Counted from the stretch's first letter, positions 22,905 to 32,027 are shown. The stretch is 64,000 nt of DNA from Absidia repens (GCA_002105175.1 MCGE01000038.1:124001-188000); one strand, 5' to 3'. The notes: a model not told the origin generated them from the sequence alone. Numbers and translations: made by a program.

Positions 22905-23213
22905 TGATACGTATGGTGTTAGAGAGAAAAAATAAAAGGTAATAAAAATAAAATACTAAAGCGTAGCAACAATAAAGAGAATAAAGAAGACCAAAGAGAT
23001 AGTAAATGGAGTTGGGACGGGGCGTAGAGCGTAATAGGATTTTTTTATAAATAAAGATAAAGTAAAAGAAGGATAATTTTATTCAATATTCCAAAGAATG
23101 ATCGTAATAAATAACAACATGATGGTACTACAATAAACTATGACTATACTAATGGTCGTACAATATTCTAAATAAGGAAGGAGGATGAATGTGGTCTACC
23201 ACCCACCGTGACA
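22905..23213 (-). repeat. LTR of element A (5' LTR on the minus strand)
   Basis: 309 bases, partner of 19271-19580. Ends ...CACCGTGACA, followed by TTTC. Confidence 0.88.
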
Positions 23214-23217
23214 TTTC

Positions 23218-25177
23218 TGTTACGTCGCTGTAACTAAATAACTCCACAATTGAGTCAACCAAAAAAATAAAAGTAAAGGGGATAAAGCTTGTTTTTTATT
23301 CAAATTCCTTTTCACACACTGATAAACCAAAAAAATAAGACAGTCATTCATCACCAAAAAATATATAAATAAAAAATAAAGTTACTAGAAGTGATAAAAA
23401 GCTATGTACTACTATCAGGGGTCACAAACACACAAAAGGGGAAATACAGGTATACTAACCAAAGAAGAGCTCTGATTGGCTGCACAGTGGAAAAAAAAAT
23501 CGGTCAATCAATTTCAATCAAAAAAAGGCCATATTTTTGATTCAGATTGATTGAATTGATTGAAATTGATTGATATTGATTGAATATTGATTGAACATGT
23601 CGCCTATGTCAACGGAAGATTCAGTTGATGTATATTTTTACAAATATACCCCAATCAGGCAATTGAGGAAGATATTGTATGAGTCATCTTTTTACAAACA
23701 CCCCATTTCCCCTCTTCCCCGTTCATACAAGTATTCACAAATACAACATGTCTACTGTGAGTATTTCTCTTCCACAACACAACGCTACTATACCCTACAA
23801 AGCAATATAATACATACTCTACAGAAACAAATCAACACATACCCTACAAACAACACAACATATACCGTACAAACAACACAACATATACCGTACAAACAAC
23901 ACAACATATACCCTACAAAATCAAATCAACACATACCCTACAATATATAAACAACATATATCCCTCAAAGAATAGTATATTTAACACGAAAACAACACAC
24001 GTATTCCACAAAAACAGCGTACACAAATATTTTTTCAAATGAGATTTTCTTTATTGCAGTGATATGATAAAATAGACAGTATTAGTAAAATAAAAGACAA
24101 TATACTGTATAGTAACATATAAGAGATGAAGAGGATACTAAGCTGAAGGGGCAGATGATAGGAATGATGTGCACACTAAAATAATGGGAATTAAGTTCAC
24201 TAGTGTGGAGAGGGGATGATGGAGATGAGCACTAAAGTAAAAAAAAAAAAAAAAAAAAAAAAAGACGAAAGAGAAGGAGAGAGAGGAATTTTATAACACT
24301 CTTATCATATACCTCACAGTAGCCCGATGATTCAATCCCCGCCATTATTTTTTATTTATTTATTTTATTCTTACTTTTTATGTTGCTTCTTCCTTTTTCT
24401 TTTTTTTTTTTTTTTTTCATCATCACCCTAGCCATCATGGATTTCTTGTAAGGGGTTTTTGTTTTTTGAATAGGTAACTGCTATGAACCATTCCAACCGG
24501 CAACCAGTGATGTTTGTTTGTCACTTTTTTTCATCTCTGTTGACAGCCCGGTAAGCATCTGAAAGTAGAACCCCCCCAAAAAAAAAGGCATTCTCACTTA
24601 TCACTTCTGCCTTTTTATCCTTTAGAGCTGTACATTGCTATTGTCTTTTTTCTTCATCTCTGTTTACAACCCGGTAAGTTTCTGAATGTAGACCCCCCCA
24701 AAAAAAAGGCATTCTCACATATCACTTGTGCCTTTCCTTCATCTCTGTCTACAGCCCGGTAAGCATCTGAATGTAGAACCTCCCCGCAAAAAAAAAGGCA
24801 TTCTCACTTATCACTTGTCGTTTTATCCTTTAGAGCTGCACATTACTTTTGTTATCTTTTGTGAAGAATAACTAGAAGGTAAGAAAACTGGGTGGTGAAA
24901 CATCATTACGTGTCACTTTTTCACACATACTAAGTTTTTCATATACTTTTTTTTTCAGTAGATATGACTCGGTTACCTTGTACAACATTACAAATATTTC
25001 CCAAGAGGTAAGGTAATTGCACGAACAAAACATTGCCTTCAACAAAACAGTACACTCATACTATTCTCTTATTGCACAACTTCCCCTGCTTCATACTGAA
25101 ATGTTGCTGTGTCCGAGGTGATAATGGCATATCTTTGCTTCTGTTGGAGGAAGCTCCCTCAGAAGCTATTTAGTAGT

Positions 25178-25208
<31 letters not shown>

Positions 25209-25768
25209 GTTAAGTATGTAGTATGTAGTATGTAGTATGTAGTATCTCTTCTTTACTTTGTAGTATAGTTGGTACTCGTTGTATTTTATTATTATTATTA
25301 TTATTTGTATGTAGTATTGATAGTATCATTATTATTACGTTTGAATAAAAGAAGCCCTGTTTGTTGACCCAATTATATGAATGTATAGTAGCTATAGTAT
25401 TGATGTCAAGGAGTGTGTATTTCAAATGAGTCATCGTATCAGTCCGTATATACCCTTGTATCGTCCAATAAGTGATCAACTTAGACCTGTAAATACTCAT
25501 CTATCGTCCAATAGCATTGTCTATGATGAGAAAAATATAGACGATGATCAATCAATATTTTATTGATATTATTGATTGAATTATTGATAAAAATTGATAA
25601 AAATTGATAGATTTATAACAAGTCAATCAATTTCAATCAATAAAAAAATATTGATTGAACCTTATTTTAAGCCCTGATTCAATCAATATTCAATCAATTT
25701 AATCAATATTTTTTTCCGCTGTGCTGGAAATGGGCAATTGGGCTCATATAGAGGTTCCCAATGCCACA
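23218..25768. mobile_element. Solo LTR B2, split by a DNA transposon
   Basis: LTR of family B from TGTTACGTCGCTGTAAC (23218) to CCAATGCCACA (25768), bounded by TTTC on both sides. After GATTGGCTG at 23482 it is interrupted by 2.24 kb and resumes at CTGGAAATGGGC (25724). Removing the insert and one CTG restores the layout of intact LTR B1. Real LTR length is about 307 bases. Confidence 0.82.
23483..25723. mobile_element. Non-autonomous TIR transposon inside LTR B2, CACTA-like features
   Basis: Begins CACAGTGGAAAAAAA; the right end reads CACAGCGGAAAAAAA in reverse complement, so the terminal repeats match with one mismatch. The uninterrupted LTR B1 shows the target CTG is duplicated, giving a 3-base target duplication as in CACTA-type elements. 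Both ends carry many ATTGATTGA subterminal repeats (23530-23600 and about 25545-25715), like transposase-binding sites. The 2,241-base interior encodes no transposase. It has a 24-base tandem repeat rich in ACAACACAACATATACC (23830-23950) and three diverged 80-base repeats with CAGCCCGGTAAGCATCTGAA (24540-24840). Family placement is tentative because the ends read CACAG, not CACTA. Confidence 0.75.
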
Positions 25769-25772
25769 TTTC

Positions 25773-26114
25773 TGTCAGAGGTAAAAAATGGGTAAGGCAG
25801 TTTTTGACTGAAAGAGAAAAAAAGATAAAGGTTTTTATTCATTTTCAAAAGTACGTAATATATATAAACTAAGGATGTACAAAACTAATGGTAGTAACAT
25901 CTATGGTTGTTCAACAATGTACAAAAGAAAGTAAAAATAAAAATGGGGGAGAAGCTAAAAAAAAAAATAAACACAAAAAAAAAAAAAAAGAGAAAGAAAA
26001 AGGGGAATTGAATGTCCGATAAAAAAAATAACAGTGAGGAGGTCGCCTGCATAATCATACCACGTGAGAGGGAAGGTCGGTCATTTCTTGCGATAACCAC
26101 CGTCCGATCTCACA
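25773..26114 (-). repeat. LTR of element C (3' LTR on the minus strand)
   Basis: 342 bases, TGTCAGAGGTAAAAAATGGG to GATCTCACA. Near-identical to 31591-31934. Confidence 0.92.
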
Positions 26115-26183
26115 ATTCCCTCCGACCAGACCGAATCACCACAGATAAGTCGCAGTCAGCATCCTTGTCCTTATTTTCCTTGT

Positions 26184-27515
26184 TCAGCCACCCCACCTTC
26201 TTATCCAAGCTTCAAAACTAGCACCAGCACGAGTAACTTGTATATCAGGTACCATGTTTTTCTTCATATAAAACGGAATAAGACAATCACCATTCACTGC
26301 ACCTTCCAATCGTCGTTGATTTGGTCCATTCAGCCAATAAGTTCCGTTTTGGTTCACACGTACGACTACCATGGGACCTAGCCAACGGTCAGCGAATTTT
26401 GTTGAGGGGTTGTGATCCTTCATCAGGACTTGTTCTCCGAGCTTGAATCTTGGACGGTCACCTACCGTTGCATCATATCTTTTCTTCTGTTGCTGTTGTC
26501 GACTAATCACCATTTCACGAGCCTGGACTCGAAATTCTTGCACCAACTTTTGAATAGCCTCCACCCTATCAGACACCTCGTCCACGATGTTTCCTTGTAT
26601 AAAATCGTCCCTAGGCGCTGGCCATGTAGCAGGTGTTCGTAGATCATATCCAAATAACAGTCTCCCGGCAGAATATCCAGTCGTCTTGTTCTTCATAGTC
26701 CTAATAGCCAACAATGCAGAATTCAAATATTGATCCCAACAGTCTTCAGAGCCACGTTCCTTGATAATCTTGGATAATGTTTGTACCAATGTTTGGTTCA
26801 TTCTTTCGCAAAGTCCATTTGTCTGTGGTCGGTATGCAGTTGTTGTAATGTGTCTACATTCCAATTGTTGTAAAAAGTGTCTAACATAACCCGAAGTGAA
26901 GTTTGATCCACGGTCTGTCAGGATAAAATTGGGCACGCCATAGCTAACCACCACCTCGTTGTAAAGAAAATCCGCCGTAGTCACTTCGTTGATATTGGGC
27001 ACCGCCTTCGCTACAGGCCACTTGGTCAAATAATCCACAGCAACAAGGATATAGCGATTCTTCGATTTCGACAGCACCACTGGTCCAACAGCATCGCAAC
27101 CAATCATAAAAAATGGATCCCTTGCTACTTTAATAGGTCTATGCACTTCCACTCGTCGTCGAGGCCTTCTTGATCGGAATTGGCAAACTACACATTCACG
27201 CACCACCTTCACCACCTTGTCCCACAAACCAGGAGCAGTATATCGAAGTCGTACGTTGTCATACGTATTCTTGTGACCAAGGTGACCTTCACGGTGCACT
27301 TGACTGATAACGTTTTCGGCGTTCCCTTCGTGTAATAGTTCCAATTCATAATCGCCTTCCTTCGACCTAGAGTATAGCTTGCCTTCATGACCAATGTATT
27401 TGGCGCCCATTCTTCTAATCCTTCGCTTCACCACTTCATTGCAATCCAAGGGGTAAGTTCGAGAAGTCAGATATTGGTATACGGCAACATAGGTGGGATA
27501 ATCCATAACATGCAA
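26184..27515 (-). CDS. Integrase, element C
   Basis: 443-codon frame. The N-terminal zinc-binding region reads HREGHLGHKNT ... CVVCQ (HHCC type). The catalytic core has the DDE triad: first Asp in IGCDAVGPV, second in LTDRGSNF, Glu in GLCERMNQTL. The C-terminal module resembles a Ty3 integrase (FKLGEQVLMKD, DRWLGPMVVV). No clear chromodomain is visible after it. The frame is open upstream of the first Met, and integrase is normally released from a longer Pol, so ATG 27515 need not be a true initiation site. All key residues are present, so the enzyme may be functional. Confidence 0.9.
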   Translation of the reverse strand: MHVMDYPTYVAVYQYLTSRTYPLDCNEVVKRRIRRMGAKYIGHEGKLYSRSKEGDYELELLHEGNAENVISQVHREGHLGHKNTYDNVRLRYTAPGLWDKVVKVVRECVVCQFRSRRPRRRVEVHRPIKVARDPFFMIGCDAVGPVVLSKSKNRYILVAVDYLTKWPVAKAVPNINEVTTADFLYNEVVVSYGVPNFILTDRGSNFTSGYVRHFLQQLECRHITTTAYRPQTNGLCERMNQTLVQTLSKIIKERGSEDCWDQYLNSALLAIRTMKNKTTGYSAGRLLFGYDLRTPATWPAPRDDFIQGNIVDEVSDRVEAIQKLVQEFRVQAREMVISRQQQQKKRYDATVGDRPRFKLGEQVLMKDHNPSTKFADRWLGPMVVVRVNQNGTYWLNGPNQRRLEGAVNGDCLIPFYMKKNMVPDIQVTRAGASFEAWIRRWGG

Positions 27516-27900
27516 GGGTGGGTAACCAGAGCAATTCCCGTAAAACTACCGGCTAGTACACAAGGATAAGAAGAGTGTCCAAAAGAAGATAAGAAAAAGA
27601 GAGTCTTGCTTTATTTTCAAAGTCCCAAAAATAAAAATAAAAATTCGAAACTGATAAAATATAAAGTGATAAAAAAAAAAGATGAAAAGAGAATAAAAAA
27701 AAAGAATAAAATAAAAAAAAAAAATGGATAGAAGATAGATAAAAAAAGGAAAAGATAATAAAATAAAAAAAAGGGTGTGTCAAAAAAAAAAAAAGAGGAA
27801 AACTCAAAAAAAAAAAAATTAAGCTAGCGGAGAAAAATAAAAAGGTATACTAACACTAACCTAAAAGTGATATAAATCATAATACATAACTAACATAGTT
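27516..27900 (-). other. AT-rich segment splitting pol of element C
   Basis: About 385 bases, mostly A on the + strand, between the RNase H stop (27901) and the integrase frame. Its composition resembles the LTRs and not pol. A possible 3' splice site (CCGGTAG, minus strand) sits just before the integrase frame at about 27548, but I found no convincing donor next to the RNase H stop. It may be an intron, a decayed insertion or a deliberate expression gap. Confidence 0.45.
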
Positions 27901-30672
27901 TCAAAGAAGTCTTGAAAGTGAGTCCGCAGGGTTGCTTGCACCAGACTTGTATACAATTGAGTAATCGTATTCCATAAGTGTTGCCGCCCATCGTTGTAGC
28001 TTAGGAGACGTTCTTGTAGGCTTGAAAATAAAAACTAGAGCTGCATGATCAGTCCGTAATTCGAAATGTTTCCCAACCAAGTAATGACGAAAATGATCGA
28101 CTGCCCAAACGATGGCTAACGCCTCCAAGTGAGTTGCTGCATAAGCCAATTCAGGACCATGGATAGTGCGGCTAGCAAAGGAAATGATCGTTTCATGAGA
28201 AGGGTCGTCCACAGGATGTTGTGATAAAATGGCACCAAGTCCACGCCCAGACGCATCGGTAGTAAGTACTTGAACTTGATCCACCTTCGGGTAAGATAGT
28301 AAGGGAGGAGAGGACAATGCTTGTTTCAATTTCTTCACCGCAGCCTTGCATTCACCATCATAGACAAAAGGTACACCTTTCTTCAACAATCCCGTCAAGG
28401 GTAGGGATTTGGCAGCAAAGTCAGGAATAAAGCGTCTGTAATAACCGGCAGTTCCAAGTAAAGATCGTACTTCGCTAACATTGGTAGGGGGCTTCATTCC
28501 TAGTAATTTCTCCACATTACGACGACAAGGAGCCAGACCATTCCCATGTACTACATGCCCAAGGTATTCCACTGATTCGCGGCCAAAATGACACTTCGAC
28601 TTCTTTAGCCTGAGATTCGCTTGTTGACAGATATCAAAGACAATAGAGAGATGGCGAGCATGTTCATCCATGTTTTCAGAGAAGACAATGATATCATCAA
28701 TAAAGACATAAACAAAGGATCCGATGTGGTCTTGAAGCAGTGTTGTCATAGTTCGCTGGAATGTAGAAGGAGCTGAAGTAAGGCCAAAGGGCATAGTCAA
28801 GAATTCGTATGTGCCATTTCTAGTAACAAAACCAGTCTTGCTAATCGAATCTTCGGCCATCGGTATTTGCCAGAATCCACTTGCTGCGTCCATAGTAGAG
28901 AACACCTTCGCACCACCAATGGAATCCAAGAGATCATCGATCAAGGGAAGAGGATAAGCATCCTTGATAGTAACTTCATTCAATCGCCTATAATCAATAA
29001 CCATACGGAGGCCGCCACCACGCTTGCGAACAAAAAACACAGGACTGGTCCAATAACCTTGAGAGGGTCTTATCAAACCCAATTCCAACAAATTGCTGAT
29101 TTCTTGATCCAAGTATGCTTGTTCTTCCCAAGTCAAACGGAATGGTTTCGACCGGATGGGGGCCGCATCGACTTGCACTGGAATGGAATGAGAGGATCCC
29201 CGCACCCGACCTAACCCAGAAAATTCCACAAAACAATGAGAATGGTCGTTAATAATATCCAATAATTCAATAGGCACTTCATGGGCTTCATCGTCATCAT
29301 CATTCTTTCCCAATATCACCTCGTCATAACCTTGTAAGTCTTGATCCACCCTAACGTTCACAGAGAAAACTCCACTTGTGGTTTCCAATTCAGCACCAAC
29401 AGTATCAGGATTGTCGCCATATAGTTCTACAGATTGAGTACCCTTCTTGGTAGGGATCACCAGCATGCGTTCCTTCAGATCTTGTTTAATTCCATACATC
29501 GTGAACCAGGTCATGCCAAGTAACAAGAGGTTCTTCTGTCCGTCGCTTTTGATGCACATGTGTTCCGGACGAAGTTTTCCAGCAACACGGATGGGTACAT
29601 TCACCGTAATGGGACATCTATGTTGTTGCACCTTGTCGAAGGATGTCAGTACCAAGGAGTCACCGTTCGGCACTAGACCCAACTTGCCGGCTAGATCACT
29701 TCCAATCACCGAGACACTAGCTCCAGAATCAAATATGGCGTTCACGACCGTCGATCCAATTACGATGGGTGCGCAAAATGGTTTGCTACTTCGCATCTGT
29801 TCAAAGCTGTACGGATAAGGATAATCGGTGTCGTCTGAACGATAACCACTGGCATCGTCGTCATCTTCGTCATTGCTAGAATACCCCCAAGAATCCAAAT
29901 CCGAATCACCTTCCATACTACTGCCAGCAGCACCATCACCATCGGTAGCACCAACTTCACTTAAGGTAACGAGATCATCCATTGTTGCACCAGTACCACC
30001 CACGCCGAGAGCATCCACTTCCACAACGCTTTGGTCACAAGTACCACTAATAAAATGAAGCACACCACAACCACAAGTACCATCACCGCGGACACCAGCC
30101 TTGACCACATCATGATCGCCAATGCTTGTAGATACTGTATTGACTACCCTGGGAGCACGTCCATGAATGTATCGCAAACCATCCCGAAGGTCCTTGTAAG
30201 CGTTCTTGTCCATCCGAAGCCAATCCGCTATCGTCAGAGTCGTTCTTGTGTTCTTCAGTTCTTCCCAAATACTTCTAGGAGGTATGTCTACAGGTAACTT
30301 GCGAGGCGGTTCACGCTTCTTTTTGTTTTTGATAGGCGACGAAGGTAGTACCGCCTTTCCATCCTTCTTGGTAGCACGACCGAATTCACCTTCAAACCTT
30401 GAAGTGTCACTAGCTGGCCGCTTTTGAGCAGCAAACACATTGACTGTATCACCGCGAGGAGCACCATTCGCCACACCAACATGTCCACAAGTTTGGCAAG
30501 TAACATCAGATGAGATCATACGGACACCACCATCATCAACAGAGCCCGCTTGAGGACCACGAACACCATGAGCACCAGCGCCAATACCAATACCATCACC
30601 ACCAAGATCACCTAAATCAGGACCAACACCAACACCAACAACACCACCCGAGAGGGTTTCCACCACATTCAC
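27901..30672 (-). CDS. Pol (protease, reverse transcriptase, RNase H), element C
   Basis: 923-codon frame. Order: Ser/Gly/Asp-rich linker (to about residue 300), protease (IFDSGASVSVIG, then LLLGMTWF), reverse transcriptase (VIDYRRLNEVT, MPFGLTSAPSTFQR, catalytic YVFIDDI), then RNase H (TTDASGRGLGAIL, ending NPADSLSRLL). The active-site box reads FIDD, an accepted variant in Ty3 elements. No ATG is needed: this frame is −1 to gag and open up to the slippery heptamer at 30729-30735, so Pol is presumably a Gag-Pol fusion. It ends at a stop right after RNase H, without integrase. Confidence 0.92.
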   Translation of the reverse strand: MNVVETLSGGVVGVGVGPDLGDLGGDGIGIGAGAHGVRGPQAGSVDDGGVRMISSDVTCQTCGHVGVANGAPRGDTVNVFAAQKRPASDTSRFEGEFGRATKKDGKAVLPSSPIKNKKKREPPRKLPVDIPPRSIWEELKNTRTTLTIADWLRMDKNAYKDLRDGLRYIHGRAPRVVNTVSTSIGDHDVVKAGVRGDGTCGCGVLHFISGTCDQSVVEVDALGVGGTGATMDDLVTLSEVGATDGDGAAGSSMEGDSDLDSWGYSSNDEDDDDASGYRSDDTDYPYPYSFEQMRSSKPFCAPIVIGSTVVNAIFDSGASVSVIGSDLAGKLGLVPNGDSLVLTSFDKVQQHRCPITVNVPIRVAGKLRPEHMCIKSDGQKNLLLLGMTWFTMYGIKQDLKERMLVIPTKKGTQSVELYGDNPDTVGAELETTSGVFSVNVRVDQDLQGYDEVILGKNDDDDEAHEVPIELLDIINDHSHCFVEFSGLGRVRGSSHSIPVQVDAAPIRSKPFRLTWEEQAYLDQEISNLLELGLIRPSQGYWTSPVFFVRKRGGGLRMVIDYRRLNEVTIKDAYPLPLIDDLLDSIGGAKVFSTMDAASGFWQIPMAEDSISKTGFVTRNGTYEFLTMPFGLTSAPSTFQRTMTTLLQDHIGSFVYVFIDDIIVFSENMDEHARHLSIVFDICQQANLRLKKSKCHFGRESVEYLGHVVHGNGLAPCRRNVEKLLGMKPPTNVSEVRSLLGTAGYYRRFIPDFAAKSLPLTGLLKKGVPFVYDGECKAAVKKLKQALSSPPLLSYPKVDQVQVLTTDASGRGLGAILSQHPVDDPSHETIISFASRTIHGPELAYAATHLEALAIVWAVDHFRHYLVGKHFELRTDHAALVFIFKPTRTSPKLQRWAATLMEYDYSIVYKSGASNPADSLSRLL

Positions 30673-30710
30673 TTGAGGGTTTTTTTTGTAGTGGGCACCA
30701 GCACCTTCAT

Positions 30711-31523
30711 TTACTGATGCCCCAGGCCTTTTCCCGATTGGTCTTCATCTTGTTTTTGAGGGGGGTGAGGACAAGTCTTCGCTCCATGAGTCGACTCTCC
30801 ACAGTTCCAACAGGAGAAGGAGGGTTTTGGCTTGGACTTGGATAACCCAGCAGGAGGTTCCTTGGATATTTTGATAGCTGCCACCGCGGTTGATAGTTCC
30901 TTGACTTGCTTCACCAAGGCTTGGAAATCAGAATTGGAAGTCGATATCGAGGTAGAGTTGTTATTCACAGCTGAATAATAACGGGTTGAGGGTGTGCCAC
31001 TAATATCAGAACCACCGGAAGCATAACGCCGATTTGCTTTTTCAATCACCATAGCCCTTGCAGTCACCTTGTCATAGCTAGCGAGATTTCCAGACCTTTC
31101 CACTGACAGTGCCACCTCAGGATCGATTGCATTCAAAAACGTTCGTACCATCAAAGAATTGTTATCCACCTTTACAAGAGTAAATAAATGACGCAGTTGA
31201 GTTGCTACATCTTCTATTGATACCCCCGGACCTTGTCTCAGTTCGTGAATTGCTTCCCAATATTGCATATCGTCTTGCTCGCCAACATACTTTTGCTTGA
31301 ACATGAGCTGGAACTTGTCCCACGTTTCGACCGAATCTTCATAGATCGCCCACCATTGTTCAGCAGAGCCACGTAGGTGTGAGCCTGCCACCAAGAGTGC
31401 TTGTTCGTCGTCCAATGTTGCACCCTTTCGGATGCGGTTCATTGTCCTCAACCAAGACAGAGCATTGTCCTTCTTGCCGCCGCTGAAGTTCGAAGGTTCG
31501 CCAAAAAGTTTTTCGTTCATCAT
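30711..31523 (-). CDS. Gag, element C
   Basis: 270-residue structural protein that forms the virus-like particle of the retrotransposon. The capsid region reads ALSWLRTMNRI ... LRGSAEQWW ... WDKFQLMFKQKY, the retrotransposon_gag pattern also seen in element A. A Ser/Asn-rich linker leads to one CCHC zinc knuckle, CWNCGESTHGAKTC. The ATG at 31523 lies about 45 bases inside the primer-binding site. The last codons read QSGKGLGHQ over the frameshift heptamer. Confidence 0.93.
   Translation of the reverse strand: MMNEKLFGEPSNFSGGKKDNALSWLRTMNRIRKGATLDDEQALLVAGSHLRGSAEQWWAIYEDSVETWDKFQLMFKQKYVGEQDDMQYWEAIHELRQGPGVSIEDVATQLRHLFTLVKVDNNSLMVRTFLNAIDPEVALSVERSGNLASYDKVTARAMVIEKANRRYASGGSDISGTPSTRYYSAVNNNSTSISTSNSDFQALVKQVKELSTAVAAIKISKEPPAGLSKSKPKPSFSCWNCGESTHGAKTCPHPPQKQDEDQSGKGLGHQ
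30729..30735 (-). promoter_or_regulatory. Probable −1 ribosomal frameshift site, element C
   Basis: The minus strand reads TCG GGA AAA GGC in the gag frame, i.e. G GGA AAA, an X XXY YYZ slippery heptamer. The pol frame is −1 relative to gag and is open from this heptamer. The same heptamer, in the same frame, lies at the end of gag in element A (21369-21375). I did not identify a confident downstream pseudoknot by eye. Confidence 0.75.
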
Positions 31524-31568
31524 GATAAGAGTAGAGTGTTGAGATAAGTGCTATACAATAAAACGAAT

Positions 31569-31586
31569 CCCCTGGTAGTCTCACCA
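31569..31586 (-). promoter_or_regulatory. Primer-binding site, element C
   Basis: TGGTGAGACTACCAGGGG on the minus strand, four bases inside the 5' LTR, identical over 18 bases to element A. Confidence 0.85.
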
Positions 31587-31590
31587 ATTT

Positions 31591-31934
31591 TGTCAGAGGT
31601 AAAAAATGGGTAAGGCAGTTTTTGACTGAAAGAGAAAAAAAGATAAAGGTTTTTATTCATTTTCAAAAGTACGTAATATATATAAACTAAGGATGTACAA
31701 AACTAATGGTAGTAACATCTATGGTTGTTCAACAATGTACAAAAGAAAGTAAAAATAAAAATGGGGGAGAAGCTAAAAAAAAAAAATAAACACAAAAAAA
31801 AAAAAAAAAGAGAAAGAAAAAGGGGAATTGAATGTCCGATAAAAAAAATAACAGTGAGGAGGTCGCCTGCATAATCATACCACGTGAGAGGGAAGGTCGG
31901 TCATTTCTTGCGATAACCACCGTCCGATCTCACA
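31591..31934 (-). repeat. LTR of element C (5' LTR on the minus strand)
   Basis: 344 bases, partner of 25773-26114. Followed by TTTC, six bases, then tRNA-Asn. Confidence 0.92.
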
Positions 31935-31944
31935 TTTCATCAAG

Positions 31945-32018
31945 GCCTTCGTGGCGCAATTGGCTAGCGCGTCTGACTGTTAATCAGGAGGTTGGTGGTT
32001 CAAGCCCACCCGGGGGCG
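31945..32018 (+). tRNA. tRNA-Asn (anticodon GTT)
   Basis: 74 bases without an intron. Acceptor stem GCCTTCG pairs with CGGGGGC (two G-U), discriminator G. D arm contains TGGCGCAATTGG (A box). The anticodon arm TCTGA-CTGTTAA-TCAGG gives GTT. The T arm carries GGTTCAAGCCC (B box). A Pol III terminator, TTTT, follows at 32024-32027. All major features are intact. Six LTR retrotransposon insertions lie immediately upstream, so transcription may start inside the LTR-proximal TTTCATCAAG. Confidence 0.96.
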
Positions 32019-32023
32019 TATTC

Positions 32024-32027
32024 TTTT
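32024..32027 (+). terminator. Pol III T-run terminator of tRNA-Asn
   Basis: TTTT six bases after the discriminator base. Confidence 0.7.

Larger units (their letters stand above)
19271..23213 (-). mobile_element. Ty3/gypsy-like element A, internally deleted
   Basis: LTRs at 19271-19580 and 22905-23213 differ by about three changes in 310 bases. Flanking TTTC (19267-19270 and 23214-23217) is the target duplication; an A outside the left copy and at the right end makes 5 bases possible. Coding is on the minus strand: gag, protease region and an integrase C-terminus, with reverse transcriptase, RNase H and the integrase core missing. The primer-binding site (22883-22900) and a polypurine tract (GGGGGGAAA, minus strand, 19581-19589) are intact, so it could be mobilised in trans. 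Confidence 0.88.
25773..31934 (-). mobile_element. Ty3/gypsy-like element C, near-complete, beside tRNA-Asn
   Basis: 6.16 kb element with almost identical LTRs (25773-26114 and 31591-31934, differing mainly in A-run length), so a recent insertion. Termini are TGT...ACA on either strand. Flanking TTTC (25769-25772 and 31935-31938) is the target duplication. On the minus strand the order is primer-binding site (31569-31586), gag, −1 slippery site, protease-RT-RNase H, an AT-rich 385-base gap, integrase, polypurine tract (GGAGGGAAT). RNase H before integrase defines Ty3/gypsy (Metaviridae). The right LTR ends 10 bases upstream of the mature 5' end of tRNA-Asn. Confidence 0.93.

Noticed and set aside
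23591..23950. 119-codon ORF inside the CACTA-like element as a transposase
   Set aside because: Its C-terminal half is the 24-base tandem repeat; no DDE or zinc-finger pattern.
18964..25768. B1 and B2 as the two LTRs of one large element containing A
   Set aside because: B1 and B2 differ more than the A LTRs do, both have TTTC on each side, and no primer site or polypurine tract adjoins them internally. Separate solo LTRs fit better.
25885..26100. 71-codon ORF repeated at 31729-31920 as a conserved small protein
   Set aside because: It is the LTR of element C read on the minus strand, so the similarity is LTR identity.
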